This document shows positions 30,806 through 43,700 of a stretch of 64,000 nt of DNA, piece after piece (position 1 is the first letter of the stretch; the number at the start of each line of letters is the position of its first letter). Source of the stretch: Cryptomeria japonica (lineage: Eukaryota > Streptophyta > Pinopsida > Cupressales > Cupressaceae). Under the pieces are notes generated by a model that saw only the letters and a program-made list of their open reading frames with translations, searched no databases and was not told where the DNA came from. The stretch is from positions 416,730,757 to 416,794,756 of the forward strand of contig NC_081415.1 of NCBI RefSeq assembly GCF_030272615.1, read 5' to 3'. The position numbers and the translations under genes are program-made.

Positions 30806-31888
30806 TTAGGTGTAGAGAAACTCCAGATTCAAGGTTAGAGATGTAGCACCAACTCCTCTTACAACATAGCATGCATCATCCCCAATAATAACTTGGAGAT
30901 GTGACTCTTTCTCCACTAGATCAGAAAGGTGCTCCCGATGACCGGTGATATGTCGAGAGGCTCCACTATCAATTAACCATGTATCACTATCCGTAGGAAC
31001 ATTGCTTGATAATGCTGATATGAAAAGAAAACCATTGGAGTTATCTTCAACCTCTTTCTGAGATGAGACTTCATTGATGTTTGCTCCTTGATGATTAGGT
31101 CTTGTCAAACAATCCTTTGCAAAGTGACCAAACTTGTCACACCGAAAACACTAGATGCGAGAGAGATCTTTCTTCCTCTTCCTAGAATCAGGTGCAGAAT
31201 CTGATTTGAAATCTCTATTCTTTTTGAAGTTGCCCTTCTTCCAATACTTATGTTTCTTGGTAGATTGAGTGGTAAGAACATGAGTATCTTCATTTTGAGA
31301 ACTCTTGACAATTCCTCTAGCGGTCAATCTTGATTCTTCTTGAATACAATATGCACAGAGGCGATCAAACTTAGGTAATTTGGATCTTCCACTTATACTT
31401 TGGATAAATGGCTCCCATGAACGAGGTAGTCCATTCAAGGCTAGCATAACAAGGTCTTTATCAATCACTTGATCCCCAATTGCGCTTAGTTGATCTCTCA
31501 ATTCTGAAATTTTCATGAAGTAAGTAATGACAGAATCTCCCTTTGCCATTTTTACTTGGTGGAGTTGTTGCCTCAAGGCAAGAGCCCTACTTACGTTGTT
31601 AATCTCATATAAACCCTCCAAGGTCTTGAACATATCTCTTGCAGTTGTCATCTTGGAGATGAGAGGCACCAAGTGATCCCTCACGGAGTCGATTAATATC
31701 TTCTTTGCTTTGATGGCATTTTTCTTAAATTGAAGCTTTTCCTCATGATATTCAGGTTCTGATAGATCCTTTTCCTCCACGAATTGAAGAAGATCATTTT
31801 CTTCAAGTGCAATGAGCACTCTGAACTTCCATGAGGTGAAGTTGGATGAGCCTTCAAGCCTATCTTCGACTTTAAGACCGTTCACCAT
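30806..31888 (-). pseudogene. Copia Gag, zinc knuckle and protease
   Basis: ATG 31888 opens a frame MVNGLKVEDRLEGSSNFTSW that runs in phase to 30806 with a single TAG at 31151-31153. It contains the Copia Gag domain, a CCHC knuckle CFRCDKFGHFAKDC just after the stop, and a protease with an intact DSGASRHITG (about 30950-30980). The lesion sits one residue before the knuckle, where Gln would be expected from the related element. Otherwise this segment is well preserved. Confidence 0.9.
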
Positions 31889-31972
31889 TTTCGAGACTTT
31901 AGGGATACCACTCGAAGGAAGGAGAGAGGAGAGAATGCTTAGAGAATCTGATCACGATCTTCTTTTACCATG

Positions 31973-31984
31973 GCTCTGATACCA
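31973..31984 (-). other. Primer-binding site of the nested Copia
   Basis: The complement reads tggtatcagagc directly after the 5' LTR, the exact initiator Met tRNA match. Confidence 0.92.
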
Positions 31985-32692
31985 TGTTAAATTTATGATC
32001 GGATTTATAACAATGCAGATATGAGACAATTCACACAAGTTTACACAGCATATACCCTGGGAAAACCTTCCAACTTGAAGGTGAAAAACCCAGCAACAAA
32101 TGTCTTTTATTATATTCAACAAAATAGCAAGTTGTATTTACAAAATTGCTTCACTCCTTGAAGCTAGATGATTGGAAACAATCCACCATAGATGATGTAT
32201 GATCTGCAATGTGAATCAGACTTCCTTAGATGATCCACGAACTGCTCTAGATGATCTTTGATCTGCAGATAGGTGAGAACTCCTGTGAGAATTCTACGAT
32301 CTGCTGAGAGTGTATTTGAATTGTTGTGTGTGTATCACGAACTGCTGTGTGTGTATATCGAACTGTTGTGTGTGAATCACGATAAATGCCTTTTTGATAG
32401 AGAACCGATCTATATGTACCCACACGTGGGTGTCTTCAAGCAACACGACTTCTAATCAAAGGTCGGCTCTACTCCAATCGACGTGACTTCCTCCAAGGGT
32501 GGCGGGTCATCAAATTAGTTATATTTTACTAACAAAGCCACTTCATTAATTGTCAATATAAAGTATGAAAGTCGGCAAGTAATATTTATTTAAATCAATG
32601 CACATATGAAAAAATGTCTAAGGCCCGAAAGACATTTAGATTTTCTTTGTCGGTTCAGAGAAGGATACTGACCGACGCTATAAACATCAACA
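31985..32692 (-). repeat. 5' LTR of the nested Copia
   Basis: It is the partner of 25211-25895. It is 23 bp longer, mainly because of an extra tgtgtgta repeat unit near 32330-32355. The LTR abuts the primer-binding site complement ggctctgatacca. Confidence 0.93.
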
Positions 32693-32697
32693 CAGCA

Positions 32698-35600
32698 ACC
32701 TAAACCATCTAATACTTGGCAACAAAAGGGAGTCTTTCAAAAAAGGGTTCCTTCTTTTCCTCCACCAAAGAGTACTCCAAAGGCAAATATCCCAAACACA
32801 GTTCCTAAGAAGATGGATGAGGTAACAAGAACTAAGCTTTGTCGGAAGGGGCTTTGCTTCACTTGCAAAGAGCCGTGGGTTCAGGGCCATAGATGTTTGG
32901 GCAAGGGACAAGTGCATTATGTTGAAATTGTTCCAGAATCAGATTCAGATGAGAATGAGGACATTCAGGATACCTGTGAGGAAGTAGGGGAAGAGGAAGA
33001 CAAAGAAATCAGCAAAGGAGTCACTATAGCAGCCTTATCTAGGGCCCCCAGATACCATCCATTCAAAGTCAAAGGAGTTATAGCAGGCCAAAGGACAACT
33101 ATTCTTATTGATAGTGGTGCAACCCATAACTTTATAGATGAGGGTTATGTGCTTAAAAGAGGGTTGAAGACAGAAGAGTTCCTAGGTTTCAATGTCACCG
33201 TTGCAGATGGTTTCACTATGCCATGCACTCGAATTGTCCGGCAACTCAAAATAATATAAGGTGACTATGAGCTATGTGATGATTTTTATGTTGTACGTAT
33301 TGGAGACATTGATGTTGTATTAGAAGTGTAATGGTTGCATCCTATTGGAGGTTATTACACCAACCATCAAAACATGGAGTTTAAGTTTCAGTCCAATGGC
33401 AAAGAGATTTTGCTTAAGGGTCTATCCAATGGGGCACCAGGAAAGGTTTCAGCAAAAAGGATGAAGAGGATTTTTCCAAGGGGACAACTAGCATGGGCTG
33501 CAGCAATTTTAGTTCACACCTGAAGCTCTTCAAGAATGCAAGGTAAACACCATTTTGACATTAAATCCATTCTTGATAAGCATTGTGTTGTTTTCAATGA
33601 TTTACCTCCCGATAGGGGATTTGAGCATTTAATTGAATTAGAACAGGGTGCCAAACCTGTTATCACAACATCATACCGTCACCCTAAGAGTTAAAAGGAG
33701 GAGATAGAGAAGGCTATCAAAGAACTTCTTGACATGGGTCTCATAAAACCAAGTTCTAACCCATTTGCTTCATTTGTAGTGTTTGTGAAAAAGAAGGATG
33801 GCACAATTTGGATGTGCATAGATTACAGGGCACTCAATAAGAAGACAATAAAAAAATAGATACCCCATTCCGAGGATAGATGAACTTATTGATGAGTTGC
33901 ATGGGGCAGCATATTTTTCAAAGATTGATCTAAGGTTAGGCTATCACCAAATCCACATGAGGAAAGAGGATGTGGGGAAGACAGCTTTCTGCTGTCACTA
34001 TGGCCATTTTGAATTCCTTGTTATGCCATTTGGTCTCACAAATGCACCAGCAACCTTCCAGTCATGCATGAATAAGGTATTCAATAGACAGCTCGGGAAA
34101 TTTGTTTGTGTGTTCTTTGATGATATCTTGATTTATAGTAAAACTTGGAAAGAACACCTTGAGCATCTAGATACAATTTTGGGCATTTTAGAGCAACAAT
34201 CACTCTATGCTAAGCTATAAAAATGTGAGTTTGGGATGACTGAAATTTTATATTTGGGACATGTCATAAGTTCACAAGGAGTGCAAGTTGACCAAGAAAA
34301 GATTCAAGCAATACTAAATTGGCCACCCCCAACCAATCTTACTCGGTTAAGAGGGTTCTTTGGTTTGTGTAGGCTATTACAAGAGGTTTGTTAAGGGTTT
34401 CTCTCAACTTGCTGCCCCCTTGACCGATTTGACTAAGAAAGGAGCCTTTGCATGGACAGAAAAAGCCCAAAAGACGTTTGATAAACTCAAGGAGGTAATG
34501 TGTTCATGTCCGGTGCTTGCAATTCCCGACTTCTCCTTTCCATATGTTGTGGAATGTGATGCTTCTCAAGAAGGGATTGGGGCTGTTCTATCCCAAAAGG
34601 GACACCCAATAGCTTTTGAAAGTAGAAAGCTAACAAATTGGAGAAGGGACACTCTATTTGTGACAAAGAGATGCTGGCCATAATGCATGCAATGATAAAT
34701 TCAAGCAGTATTTGGCATGTGGTAAGTTTATGGTTAAGACTGATCATAATAGTTTAAAATTCTTTTTGAGCCAAAGGGATTTGAATGATCGTCAGCAAAA
34801 GTGGGTAAGTAAGTTGCAAGCATATGATTTTGAGATTGAGTACGTTAAAGGGAAAAACAACATAGTTGTTGATGCACTTTCAAGGAAACCCACATTATGC
34901 ACACTTTCTACTATTGTTGCCGAATGGAAAATTTCTATAATTTCAAAATATGTCCAAGATTCCTTTGCTTCTGAAACTTTGGATGGGAAGGTGGATGACG
35001 GCAGATACACTATTAATGATGGACTAATTTATTACAAAGGAAGGATACTCTTGGTTCCAAGATTGAAAGTTAAAGAAAAGATATTGAGGGCTTTTCATGA
35101 TACGCCCTTGGCTGGTCATTGGGGGTATTACAAAACATAAAGGCAGGTTCGAGAGAGATTCTCTTGGAAGGGCATGAAAAATGATGTACTCCAGCACATT
35201 AGGGAATGTATGGTTTGTCAACAAAATAAAAGTGAGCAGATTTTTCCAGTAGGACCGCTACAACCACTTCCCATTGCCAAGCATAAGTGGGAGAGCATCT
35301 CGATGGACTTCACTACAGGTTTACCCAAAGCTCAAGGTAAAGATTGCATATTTGTGGTGGTTGACAGATTAACAAAATATGCCCATTTCATTCCTATCAC
35401 ATCTGAATTTAAGGCATCCCAAGTAACAGAATTGTTTTTCAAGGAGACCTTTAGATTGCATGGTTTGCCACGGAGCATTGTTAGTGATAGAGATAGCAGG
35501 TTTCTTAGCTCTTTCTGGAAGGAGCTTTTCCACTTGATAGGTACAACTCCTAGCACTAGTTACCACCTCCAAACAGACGGGCAAACAGAGATTGTCAACA

Positions 35601-36378
35601 AGTGGATAGAAGGATACTTGAGGAACTATGTTTCAAATCGGCAAGGTGCTTGGGTCAAATGGTTGCACCTAGGGGAGTATTGCTACAATACTTTGCATCA
35701 TGTATCTATCGGTATGTCTCCATTTCGAGCTCTCTATGGCTATGATGCAATCTCTTTTGTTGACTTGTTGTTTCCAAATAGTAGAGTTCCTGCAGCCAAT
35801 GATTTTGTCCAGCAAAGTCAAGATATCTTGAGGGCCCTTAAGGATAACTTACACCGTGCTCAGAATCAGCAAAAATTGTATGCAGATAGGAAGAGGACAG
35901 AAAGGGTTTTTGAAGTGGGAGACTTGGTATTTGTGAGGTTGCAGCCATATAAGCAAAGTACCTTGAAGAAGAGTGGGGCAGAAAAGTTGAAGCCCAAATT
36001 TTGTGGACCCTATAAGATCATCAGGAGGATAGGTGAGGTAGCTTATGAATTGGAGCTTCCACCAAACAGCAAAATACATAATGTTTTCCATGTTTCTTGT
36101 CTTGAGAAGGTTGTGGGACAACAAGTAGTAGTTTCATCAGATCTACCACCTTTAGATGACGAAGAGAAATTGGTTTTGGTTCCGGAAGAGGTGCTAGAGA
36201 TAGGGAAAAGAAGCCAAGAAACAAAGTCATAATAGAGCTTTTGGTCAAATGGAAAGGTTTGCCCATTGAGGATGCAACGTGGGAAGGACCAGAGATTCTT
36301 GACCATCCAAATCTCCATTGCTCGAGGACAAGCAATCTTTGGGAGGGAGGACTTGTCATGTCCCCTTTTCAAAAATAA
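32698..36378 (+). pseudogene. Gypsy polyprotein: protease, RT, RNase H, integrase, chromodomain
   Basis: After the Gag knuckle (about 32846-32895) come an aspartic protease (ILIDSGATHNFID, about 33090-33130) and reverse transcriptase ([30 protein letters not shown], active site FFDDILIYS near 34120). RNase H follows (ECDASQEGIGAVL, KTDHNSLKFF), then integrase with HHCC (HDTPLAGH, CMVCQQNK) and DDE residues in SMDFTTGLP, SDRDSRFLS and TDGQTEIVN. A chromodomain (VKWKGLPIEDATWEGPE, about 36240-36300) closes the protein. The integrase frame (35174-36232) is open for 352 codons, then shifts just before the chromodomain. At least seven stops and three frame changes lie upstream. The frame ends inside the LTR at 36378. 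Confidence 0.92.
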
Positions 36379-37407
36379 AACTCACTATTTACAGTAGGCC
36401 AGTTTGTCCAAAATTAGTAAAGTTAAGTCCTGCGAACAATTTGGGAAATAATGTTCTAAATGGAGAAAAATCAAATCAGATTTTAATGTCAAATTATTAA
36501 ATGGCATTTTAAATTAATTGGAGCCAAAAAATGGCAAGGAGGTTTGGAGAATCTCAAAATTAGCAGTTATTAGTCTTCTTGAGTTCAAATGAAGAAGTTG
36601 GATAAAATGGCAATTTCTATTTAAGTGGTGGAAGTGGAGACGCAATTTTGGAAAGGCACTTACAACTTTTGAAATGCAAGATTCCCTCTTTGGCATAGGG
36701 GATTTTGGCACCCAAAAGTGCTTTTTGAATATTGCGCCTTTTATAGTGATTTCAACTTGTTTTGGATTGATTCTATCTTATGATTTTAACAGAGTTTTGT
36801 TGTTCTTCTTCAGAGGCTGCAAAACCATTGAAGGAGTGATCTTCCAAACTGATAAACCAGGGGGATAGAGGCTTGCAGGCAACGTGTTTACAAGTCTCCA
36901 GTGGCAATCACATCCAGGGGTTGCAGTTGTGCTTCAAAAGACTTAATGTGTTGTTTTGACAGGGGTTGTAATAAATTGTGTGTTGCAGTCTCTTAGTTCA
37001 TTTTCAGATTTGTATTGCTGGTATTAACAGCATATATTGTTGTTCTTGGCTGTTGTTAGACATTTATTTCATGCATCTTTCTATTGTGGGAAAGTGTGAG
37101 GAGTTTGGAGAGTATTTTGGATTTTATAGTGGATTTGTGAAGCTTTGAGCTCCATTTCTAGAGTCTACTTTGTAATGCTTCATGGCAGATTTGTAGACTG
37201 TCATAAACATATATTTGCATGCTATTATAAAGTCTAAATTTCTGTAGAATCTTCTTCTTATGTTTTATGAGGGCTTTAAGTGTTTATAAGTTCATTGGTG
37301 CAATTTTCGGCATACCCGATTTCACCGTTTGGTTGCAAATCATAAATCTGAGTTGGGTTATTAGAATTTTGTAAATCTGATATTAAATTGCAGCAAGGGT
37401 TATTACA
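36354..37407 (+). repeat. 3' LTR of the Gypsy element
   Basis: The 1054-bp partner of 23072-24128. The polypurine tract gggagggagg lies at 36341-36350, just before it. Confidence 0.93.
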
Positions 37408-37716
37408 TTATCCCAAATGCAGTTATCATGACATGAAACTCAAAAAGCCTAAATGAAAGGAAAAAGATAAGCACATCCTCAGTGTTCATTTTTGGCATAT
37501 TCAATAATAAGTACCTTTTGTTTATTCAATCAGAAGTACCTTTGTCTAGCTAAGAGATGCATCAGCAAACTAGAAACATTTTTGGCCAGCCTGAATTATA
37601 CTTCCTTACAAATCTGCATCAATGCAGGCATGTGTGTGCCATATGTGCATGCATGCAAGTTTGAGTGTGTGCATATGTGACCTACAGAAATGTAACTATT
37701 TTTAGAAGAAGCACAC
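37408..37716 (-). other. Start of RPN12 intron 3
   Basis: This follows the gtgtgc donor at 37716-37711 and holds no recognised exon. The Gypsy TSD ttatc is at 37408-37412, so the Gypsy and everything nested in it lie in this intron if the gene continues to the left. Confidence 0.7.
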
Positions 37717-40700
37717 CTTGTATCTGTGTAATAAGGTTTAAGCTGTAGAAAATCCCTCTCAAAAGCCTCCTGATCTTCATTTTTTACGCTAAGGACAACA
37801 GCATGCTCAAAAATACCCCCTGCAGGATTACAAATTTGCTTTTGACTTTCAGTTCTCTAAAAATGAACACAATGAGATCATTTAGTTTACCAAAATGAGA
37901 TAATGGTAATATCAGAACTTTCTACACCCACATTCAAAGGAATGTTTCTATTTAAAATATGATGTAGAGAAACACAAGATACAACACGGCATAGAGTATT
38001 TTAATGCTCCAGACTATGTAACAGTTAGGTTAGCACAGACATAGAAAGGATGGAACCACATAGAATAGCTAGCACCACAAATACACACAAACCGAGACTC
38101 CATATTGCACAAAAATTGCACTAGAAAAAAAAGGTAAGAAAGTATGGTAGCATAGCAATGGACAATGAGCATTGATGCACATCTATGTCAATAGCTAAGT
38201 TTCTCCAAGTTTTTGGGATGGTGGGACACATTTTTGAGACAAAAAAAAAGGATTTCAGGGGCAGCAATAAACATTAATTAAATTTAAAATACAAGAAAGT
38301 TAACAAAATGCATATTTTTTACTTTTGAATTACATAATTCTAGAATCTAAAAAGCTGTTTCTGTAAAATTAAAAGCTGTATTAAGGTGAGACCCTACTTT
38401 TTTGTTTTTCGGATTTTTCTTTACATTGTTCTTTTGCTGCTGGTTTTTCCAGATTGATCAACGGGCATGCCCAACCTGCTGGGGACATCTGCACATGCCT
38501 ATTAAACTGAAAATTCTAATTTGGGGACATTTCTGGACAGTCCAGGAACATCATGACAACTCCATTTTCCATCAACTAACACAGAACATCATCCAGCACA
38601 CCAGCAAAATTTGTAAACAATCTCAAGGATGCTAAACAAAAAGGGTAACTTTTAGCTTTTCAATTATATAATTCTAAAGAGCTGAGTTTTTTAATTAAAA
38701 ATTAAAATACTGTCCTTAGTTAAATCAAAAAAACTGCATTGAAGTAGGACCCTGCTTTTGATTTTCCTTTACTTTATTCTTTTGCTGGTGATTCCCTCAG
38801 GATGATCGACATACATCCCCAACATGCTGGGGATGTCTGTACATCCATAGCAGGCTTTTAAATTAAAAACTGAAATGCCATTCTTGGTTAAATTAAAAAC
38901 TGCATTAGAGTTGGGGCCCTACTTTTGATTTGTCTTTATGTTCTTTTGCTGGTGATTCCCACAGGATGACGAACAGACATCCTCAACGTGCCAGGGATGT
39001 CTGTATATCCCTAACAGACTGGTGATGCTTGGAAACCCTAACCGTTTTGGAACATTCCCAGAGAGCCCAGGGACATCATAGTGCCAACTTTGGCAACCAT
39101 TTAACACTAAACGTCCCACACGACCTTCACAAATTAGTTAACATCCCATGGTTATTACAAAAACTTTCCAAATGGAAGGGAGCATGGGGGAGGCAGAAGC
39201 AGGTGTAATCTTGTCCATCCAGGAAGGCACAAAATGGCAGGAGATGCATCTCAATGGAATATTGTATCAGAGATGGTGAGATGACAAATGACCAGATTAT
39301 GGTTCCCGAGCAGATAGCTGCAATTAAAGTAGTGCCAATGCAGCCCAAATAAAGGAGAAAAAGAATTTCTGGATAACAATCAGATATCCATCCATGCAAA
39401 ATCAATGTCAGTTAAATGATGTTTTAATTACATAAAAGTCTGAAAATTGTTCATGTGGCCAAATATAGGGTCAGTTCATTGTTGTATTTCTGATTTGCTG
39501 CATGTCTAAAAAGATTAAAGAAATTCTCAAAATAGTAAAGCATTTAATGTCAGAGTAGTTACTTGCTAAAGTCAATTCATGGACTGCTGTAGGTGATTCT
39601 TGATACAAGGGAGGAAGGCTTGGAATCTCTGTCAACAGAACCTGCATGACCAATTGAAGACATAAAGTAAAATTCTACAGTTAGTCCTGCCATAATAATC
39701 TTGCCGAAGTGCCCAAACAATGTATAATTATAACTATATATCAAGTTAAAATTTAAACAAAACAAATTCATCAATATTTACCGAGCAACAAGATATGTAG
39801 GAGAATAGTTCTACATCAATCTAGTAAAGGTTTGCAACATATATATTGAAAAGCTAAATGATCTAATTAAGTACAAGAAACAGATTTCCAACTCAATTAA
39901 ACAATAAAAAGTGGAAAAGAACATGGAAACTTGACACATTTACAGTGGCTTAAGAAAATTTATCTAAGTAAATACAAGAAATAAAACCCCAAATCCATTA
40001 AATTTTTTAACTATATGAAACAAAGAAGCACCTCTTACACCTGAAATCTCTAAAATAAGACACTACAACAGTCTGAGATTGCGCAGAAATAGCAAAGGCC
40101 TCACTTAAAACCCATCTGACACCCAAGCAAAATACACATAAAAATATAATTAATAAAATCCCATTAATAAGTTGAATTTTATTTTGGTAGCTCTTTTATT
40201 CAATTACAGTTGTTAAAAGATCACCTTGAATATGTACACATTTGGGAGCATGAAAAATTGGATAACAATTCACAAAAATAGCTTAGGTTCGTTCAGCTTT
40301 GCCTTTGTCCTGTATGAGAAAACTATAATGTTTCTACTGCACTGCCTTCTCCAGAAGTGCAGCTATACATGGTTATTGATTTAAGATATTCAGGATTTAT
40401 CTTGCTTTCTAACAGTGATATGTTGAACAACATTATTTGAATAGTTAAAAGCTTTGTTGCACATGCTCAGAGCATAAGCATAAGAACAGAAGTTGCTCAC
40501 ATACCAAAAGAATGATCTGCAGTTTATTCAATGTAAATATAGTTGATGTGTCGCTTTGATGGTTCTATACTAACAACTACTTCAGGAAGTTCAGCAATGC
40601 ATGGTTATTGATAATAATGTTCAAGATTTATCTTGCTTTTTGACAAAAATATGCAAGCAGAATAATTGAGAAAGAGAATATTCAAACGGGGATAATTACA

Positions 40701-43700
40701 AAAGCACAATGGAAGCTCTATCCACCATTTTCAAAGCCAAATCATAAGAACAATACAAGGTGCATGGGTCGGGATGACCCTGCAACGTGACGTTAAGTCA
40801 CCAGCCCTGTTGACAAGGCGGTCAAGAGTTCAAAACTCGTGCCTTTCATCCCGTAGGCACCCCCAACAAGGCACAAACTAGCAGCATGGAGACACAAACG
40901 ATGACGTGGAGGGAACCGCTGGCAGAAGTGGTGTGAGATGGACACGAGTTAGAAGGAGAGGGCACTGCCACCGTGGAGAGATAAGGAGATAACTGCGCGC
41001 AGCAATGGAGAGATAAGGTGATGTTTGCACGCGGTGATAGAGAGATAAGGTTTCACTTGCATGAGGCAAAGGAGATATAAGGGTGAGCTGCCATGCGCAT
41101 GCAACGGAGTGATAAGGTGGAGATGCCATGTGCGTGCAATGGCAAAAAATGTCTCTGAGGATGAGGTCCCTCAAAAATTTGACCTCACTGGTTCATAGCT
41201 CCAGTCAAAAGCATTAACAGCTTCAACCCCTTACCGATCAAAAAAAATACAAGGTGCACAAGTACCAAAAGAAACTAAATAAACTTGGTACGAATAGTCT
41301 GTTGTTTATGCAGTCTAAAAATAATTGGTATCTATGTAAAACATGTTTCCTCTCAATCTAAAGGGCTGGTTTGATCAAAAAAGGAATACATATCAGAACC
41401 ATAACCCAAGATGCAGATTACTGACAACCTCTGCTTAAGAGCATATATTATTTAGTACACTTTAAAAATATAACCAATATTTGGAAAAACAATAAGGTCC
41501 CTTGATAGGGCATATTTAAGTTGATTAAACTCAATATCATTAGAAATGTGATGTTCTAGATCATCTTGACAATATATGAAAGTTTCAAACATGAAAAAAA
41601 TGCTTTTGGAAAAAACTATGTAGAAGATTTTAACATCAACATTTTCGATATACTCTAAGATTCATCACAAAGAAGAAAGAAATGTGTTAAGATCACAGAT
41701 GATAGCACTATTGTTGGTCTTTTAATAAGATGCAAGCACACATGCAACCATTCCCCTATCATATGCAAACTACTGGTCACCCAACCAGTGTGAGATGCCA
41801 TACCACTCTTATCATCCAGACCCTAGAGGAGTCCAAGACATCAACCAAAACACATCAACTCTCCAAGGATACTTGATAGATTGAATGTGTTAAGATATTA
41901 AAGTTGTTAAAGGTGTCACAAGTTTTTACTGAGCATTTGTACATATTTACACATTCTCAGTATTTCATTGTTACTATTGAAATTCAAAACAGTAACCCAA
42001 CACACCACCATTCAACAAGCATTATCTATTTAATTTGCATCATTCCATTAGATTCAATAGTTGTTAAAACTCTCTGAGCATGGTGCACAAGAGTAGATAG
42101 TAGCTAACTACCATCTTCATCCATTTTCATACATTTTATTCTCTATTTCACTTCATTTTTGTTGCTTTTCTTCTTCTTCTCTTCTGTGCTAAAGGCTTTT
42201 ACTCTTAATATGGATTCTTTGTGCTCCAATTGCTTGGTCAGCATTTACTCTTGAATTAGCGGTCAAGATTTATCTTGATTTGTCTGTCAAGGGCTGATCT
42301 TCCTTGTTCTTTGACAAATATGATCCATGTTATCCACCACTTCACCCATGTGCAGACCATTCAAATTTTCTAAGGAAATAATTCTCTCTACATAGGCACA
42401 CAACACATTTCTCGTACAATTGCTTCTCTGACATCCTTCTCCGACCAAGCACTCCTACAAACATTTCGTTGAATGCAACATTCACTCAACAAGAGCATAT
42501 GCGATGCTTCCAACTAATAAGCCCCTCGTGGCAGAGTGCTTGATGCAAGTGAATGCATCCACGATTGGGGCTAGAGCCTTGCGCCAACTAATATAATGGA
42601 GCCCTCAAACCGTAGACAGAACAACCCACGCGAGATAAAATGCAGAAAAGAGCCCTGAATTTTTTTTAAATATATTTTAAAAACCACTATGCACGAATAT
42701 CTGACGAATTTCAACGAATTTTTGGTAATCCTTTGAGGTTCGCCGAATTTCGAACTTCATGGCTGAAATTCGGCGAACCCTGTGACTTAGGTGGGCCGAG
42801 TTTTATAGCTTTGGGAGCAACCAAGAATAAGTATAAGAATTGCAAAAGAAACTTTGGCATAACAAGTGAAGTTTTAAACTAATAAACATAAAAAACATGG
42901 CAATGATTGCATTAACAATAACAATGGTGAGTGGAGATTTGGGGTCAAGGGGCAATGCCCCTTGTAGGAATTTGGAGTAGGGGTCAAGGGGGGCAGCACC
43001 CTTTGCGGGGGTCTGGGGGTAGAGCCCCTAGTGGGGTCAAGGGGCAGCACCCCTTGCGAGGGTTTGGGAGCAAAGCCCCCAACAAGGTAGAGGGGCAATG
43101 CCCCTCATGGGGTCCAGGGGCAATACAAATAAGGCCTCCAAAACCTCACAAACCTTCATTACAAATATCATTTTCACAACTTATCACCTTTTTTATTCTC
43201 ATTTGGAGTTACTAACTAGTGCCACAAGAGACTCTTAGGGATCCCCAGGACAGTCGGGGACTCCTGGGAGTCCTCAAGACATCCCAAAGATGTCCCACCA
43301 TCCCCAACGTCTCAGTGGCATCCCGGTGGTGGTAGCAGTTTCCCGCAAGTCCCCACCTGCTGGAAATGCAGGGATTCTGTGTGTGGGGGGGGGGTCGGGG
43401 GGAGGAACACATCCCTGTGGTTTAATGGGAAAACTAGGCATAATAATGGTGATTCCAAAAAGCAAAACATTAAGAGATTTGATGAGGAAAAAGTCAAAAA
43501 AAAGTGCAGTCCTGACCTACAGAGAAAAGGGCCTGAAGTGAAAGTAACGATTGCAATTTAACAGAAAATAACACAGGAGGCTGCAACCCAACAAGCAACA
43601 GCACTTCAACACTACTATTATGATGAGTCTTCCACATCAGACAACAGGCTGAAAAATTTTATGACCCCACGATTGCAGCAAAACTTTTGCAGCACAAACA

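Larger units (their letters stand above)
25211..32692 (-). mobile_element. Copia retrotransposon nested in the Gypsy, TSD cagca
   Basis: LTRs of 685 bp (25211-25895) and 708 bp (31985-32692) start tgttaaattt and end catcaaca. TSD cagca is at 25206-25210 and 32693-32697. Reading the minus strand: primer site (complement of 31973-31984), gag, protease, integrase, reverse transcriptase with RNase H, 3' minisatellite, purine tract, LTR. It belongs to the same broad group as the Copia at 8299-14325. Integrase is split by the deleted element at 28956-30454. Stops at 31151 and 27613 and a frame change near 27777 disable it. Confidence 0.95.
23072..37407 (+). mobile_element. Gypsy chromovirus with 5-bp TSD ttatc, split by a Copia
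   Basis: LTRs of 1057 bp (23072-24128) and 1054 bp (36354-37407) start tgtcatgtcccc and end ttattaca. They are highly similar by eye. TSD ttatc is at 23067-23071 and 37408-37412. The plus-strand order is primer site, gag, protease, reverse transcriptase, RNase H, integrase, chromodomain, polypurine tract. Reverse transcriptase ahead of integrase, plus a C-terminal chromodomain, defines a chromovirus. A Copia (25211-32692) sits between gag and protease. Without it the element is about 6.85 kb. The polyprotein has many stops and frameshifts. Confidence 0.95.

Noticed and set aside
1-37716. Later RPN12 exons on the minus strand
   Set aside because: The non-element stretches (7082-7569, 19550-20373, 21693-23071, 37413-37716) were read for the expected residues after PYYTDT and nothing matched.
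40787-40860. A genuine tRNA gene at the head of the SINE
   Set aside because: Only a B-box-like word is convincing. No acceptor stem or A box could be fitted.
42874-43561. Several open frames rich in Gly, Pro and Arg in both strands
   Set aside because: They result from the GC-rich minisatellite and G-run segment inside RPN12 intron 1.
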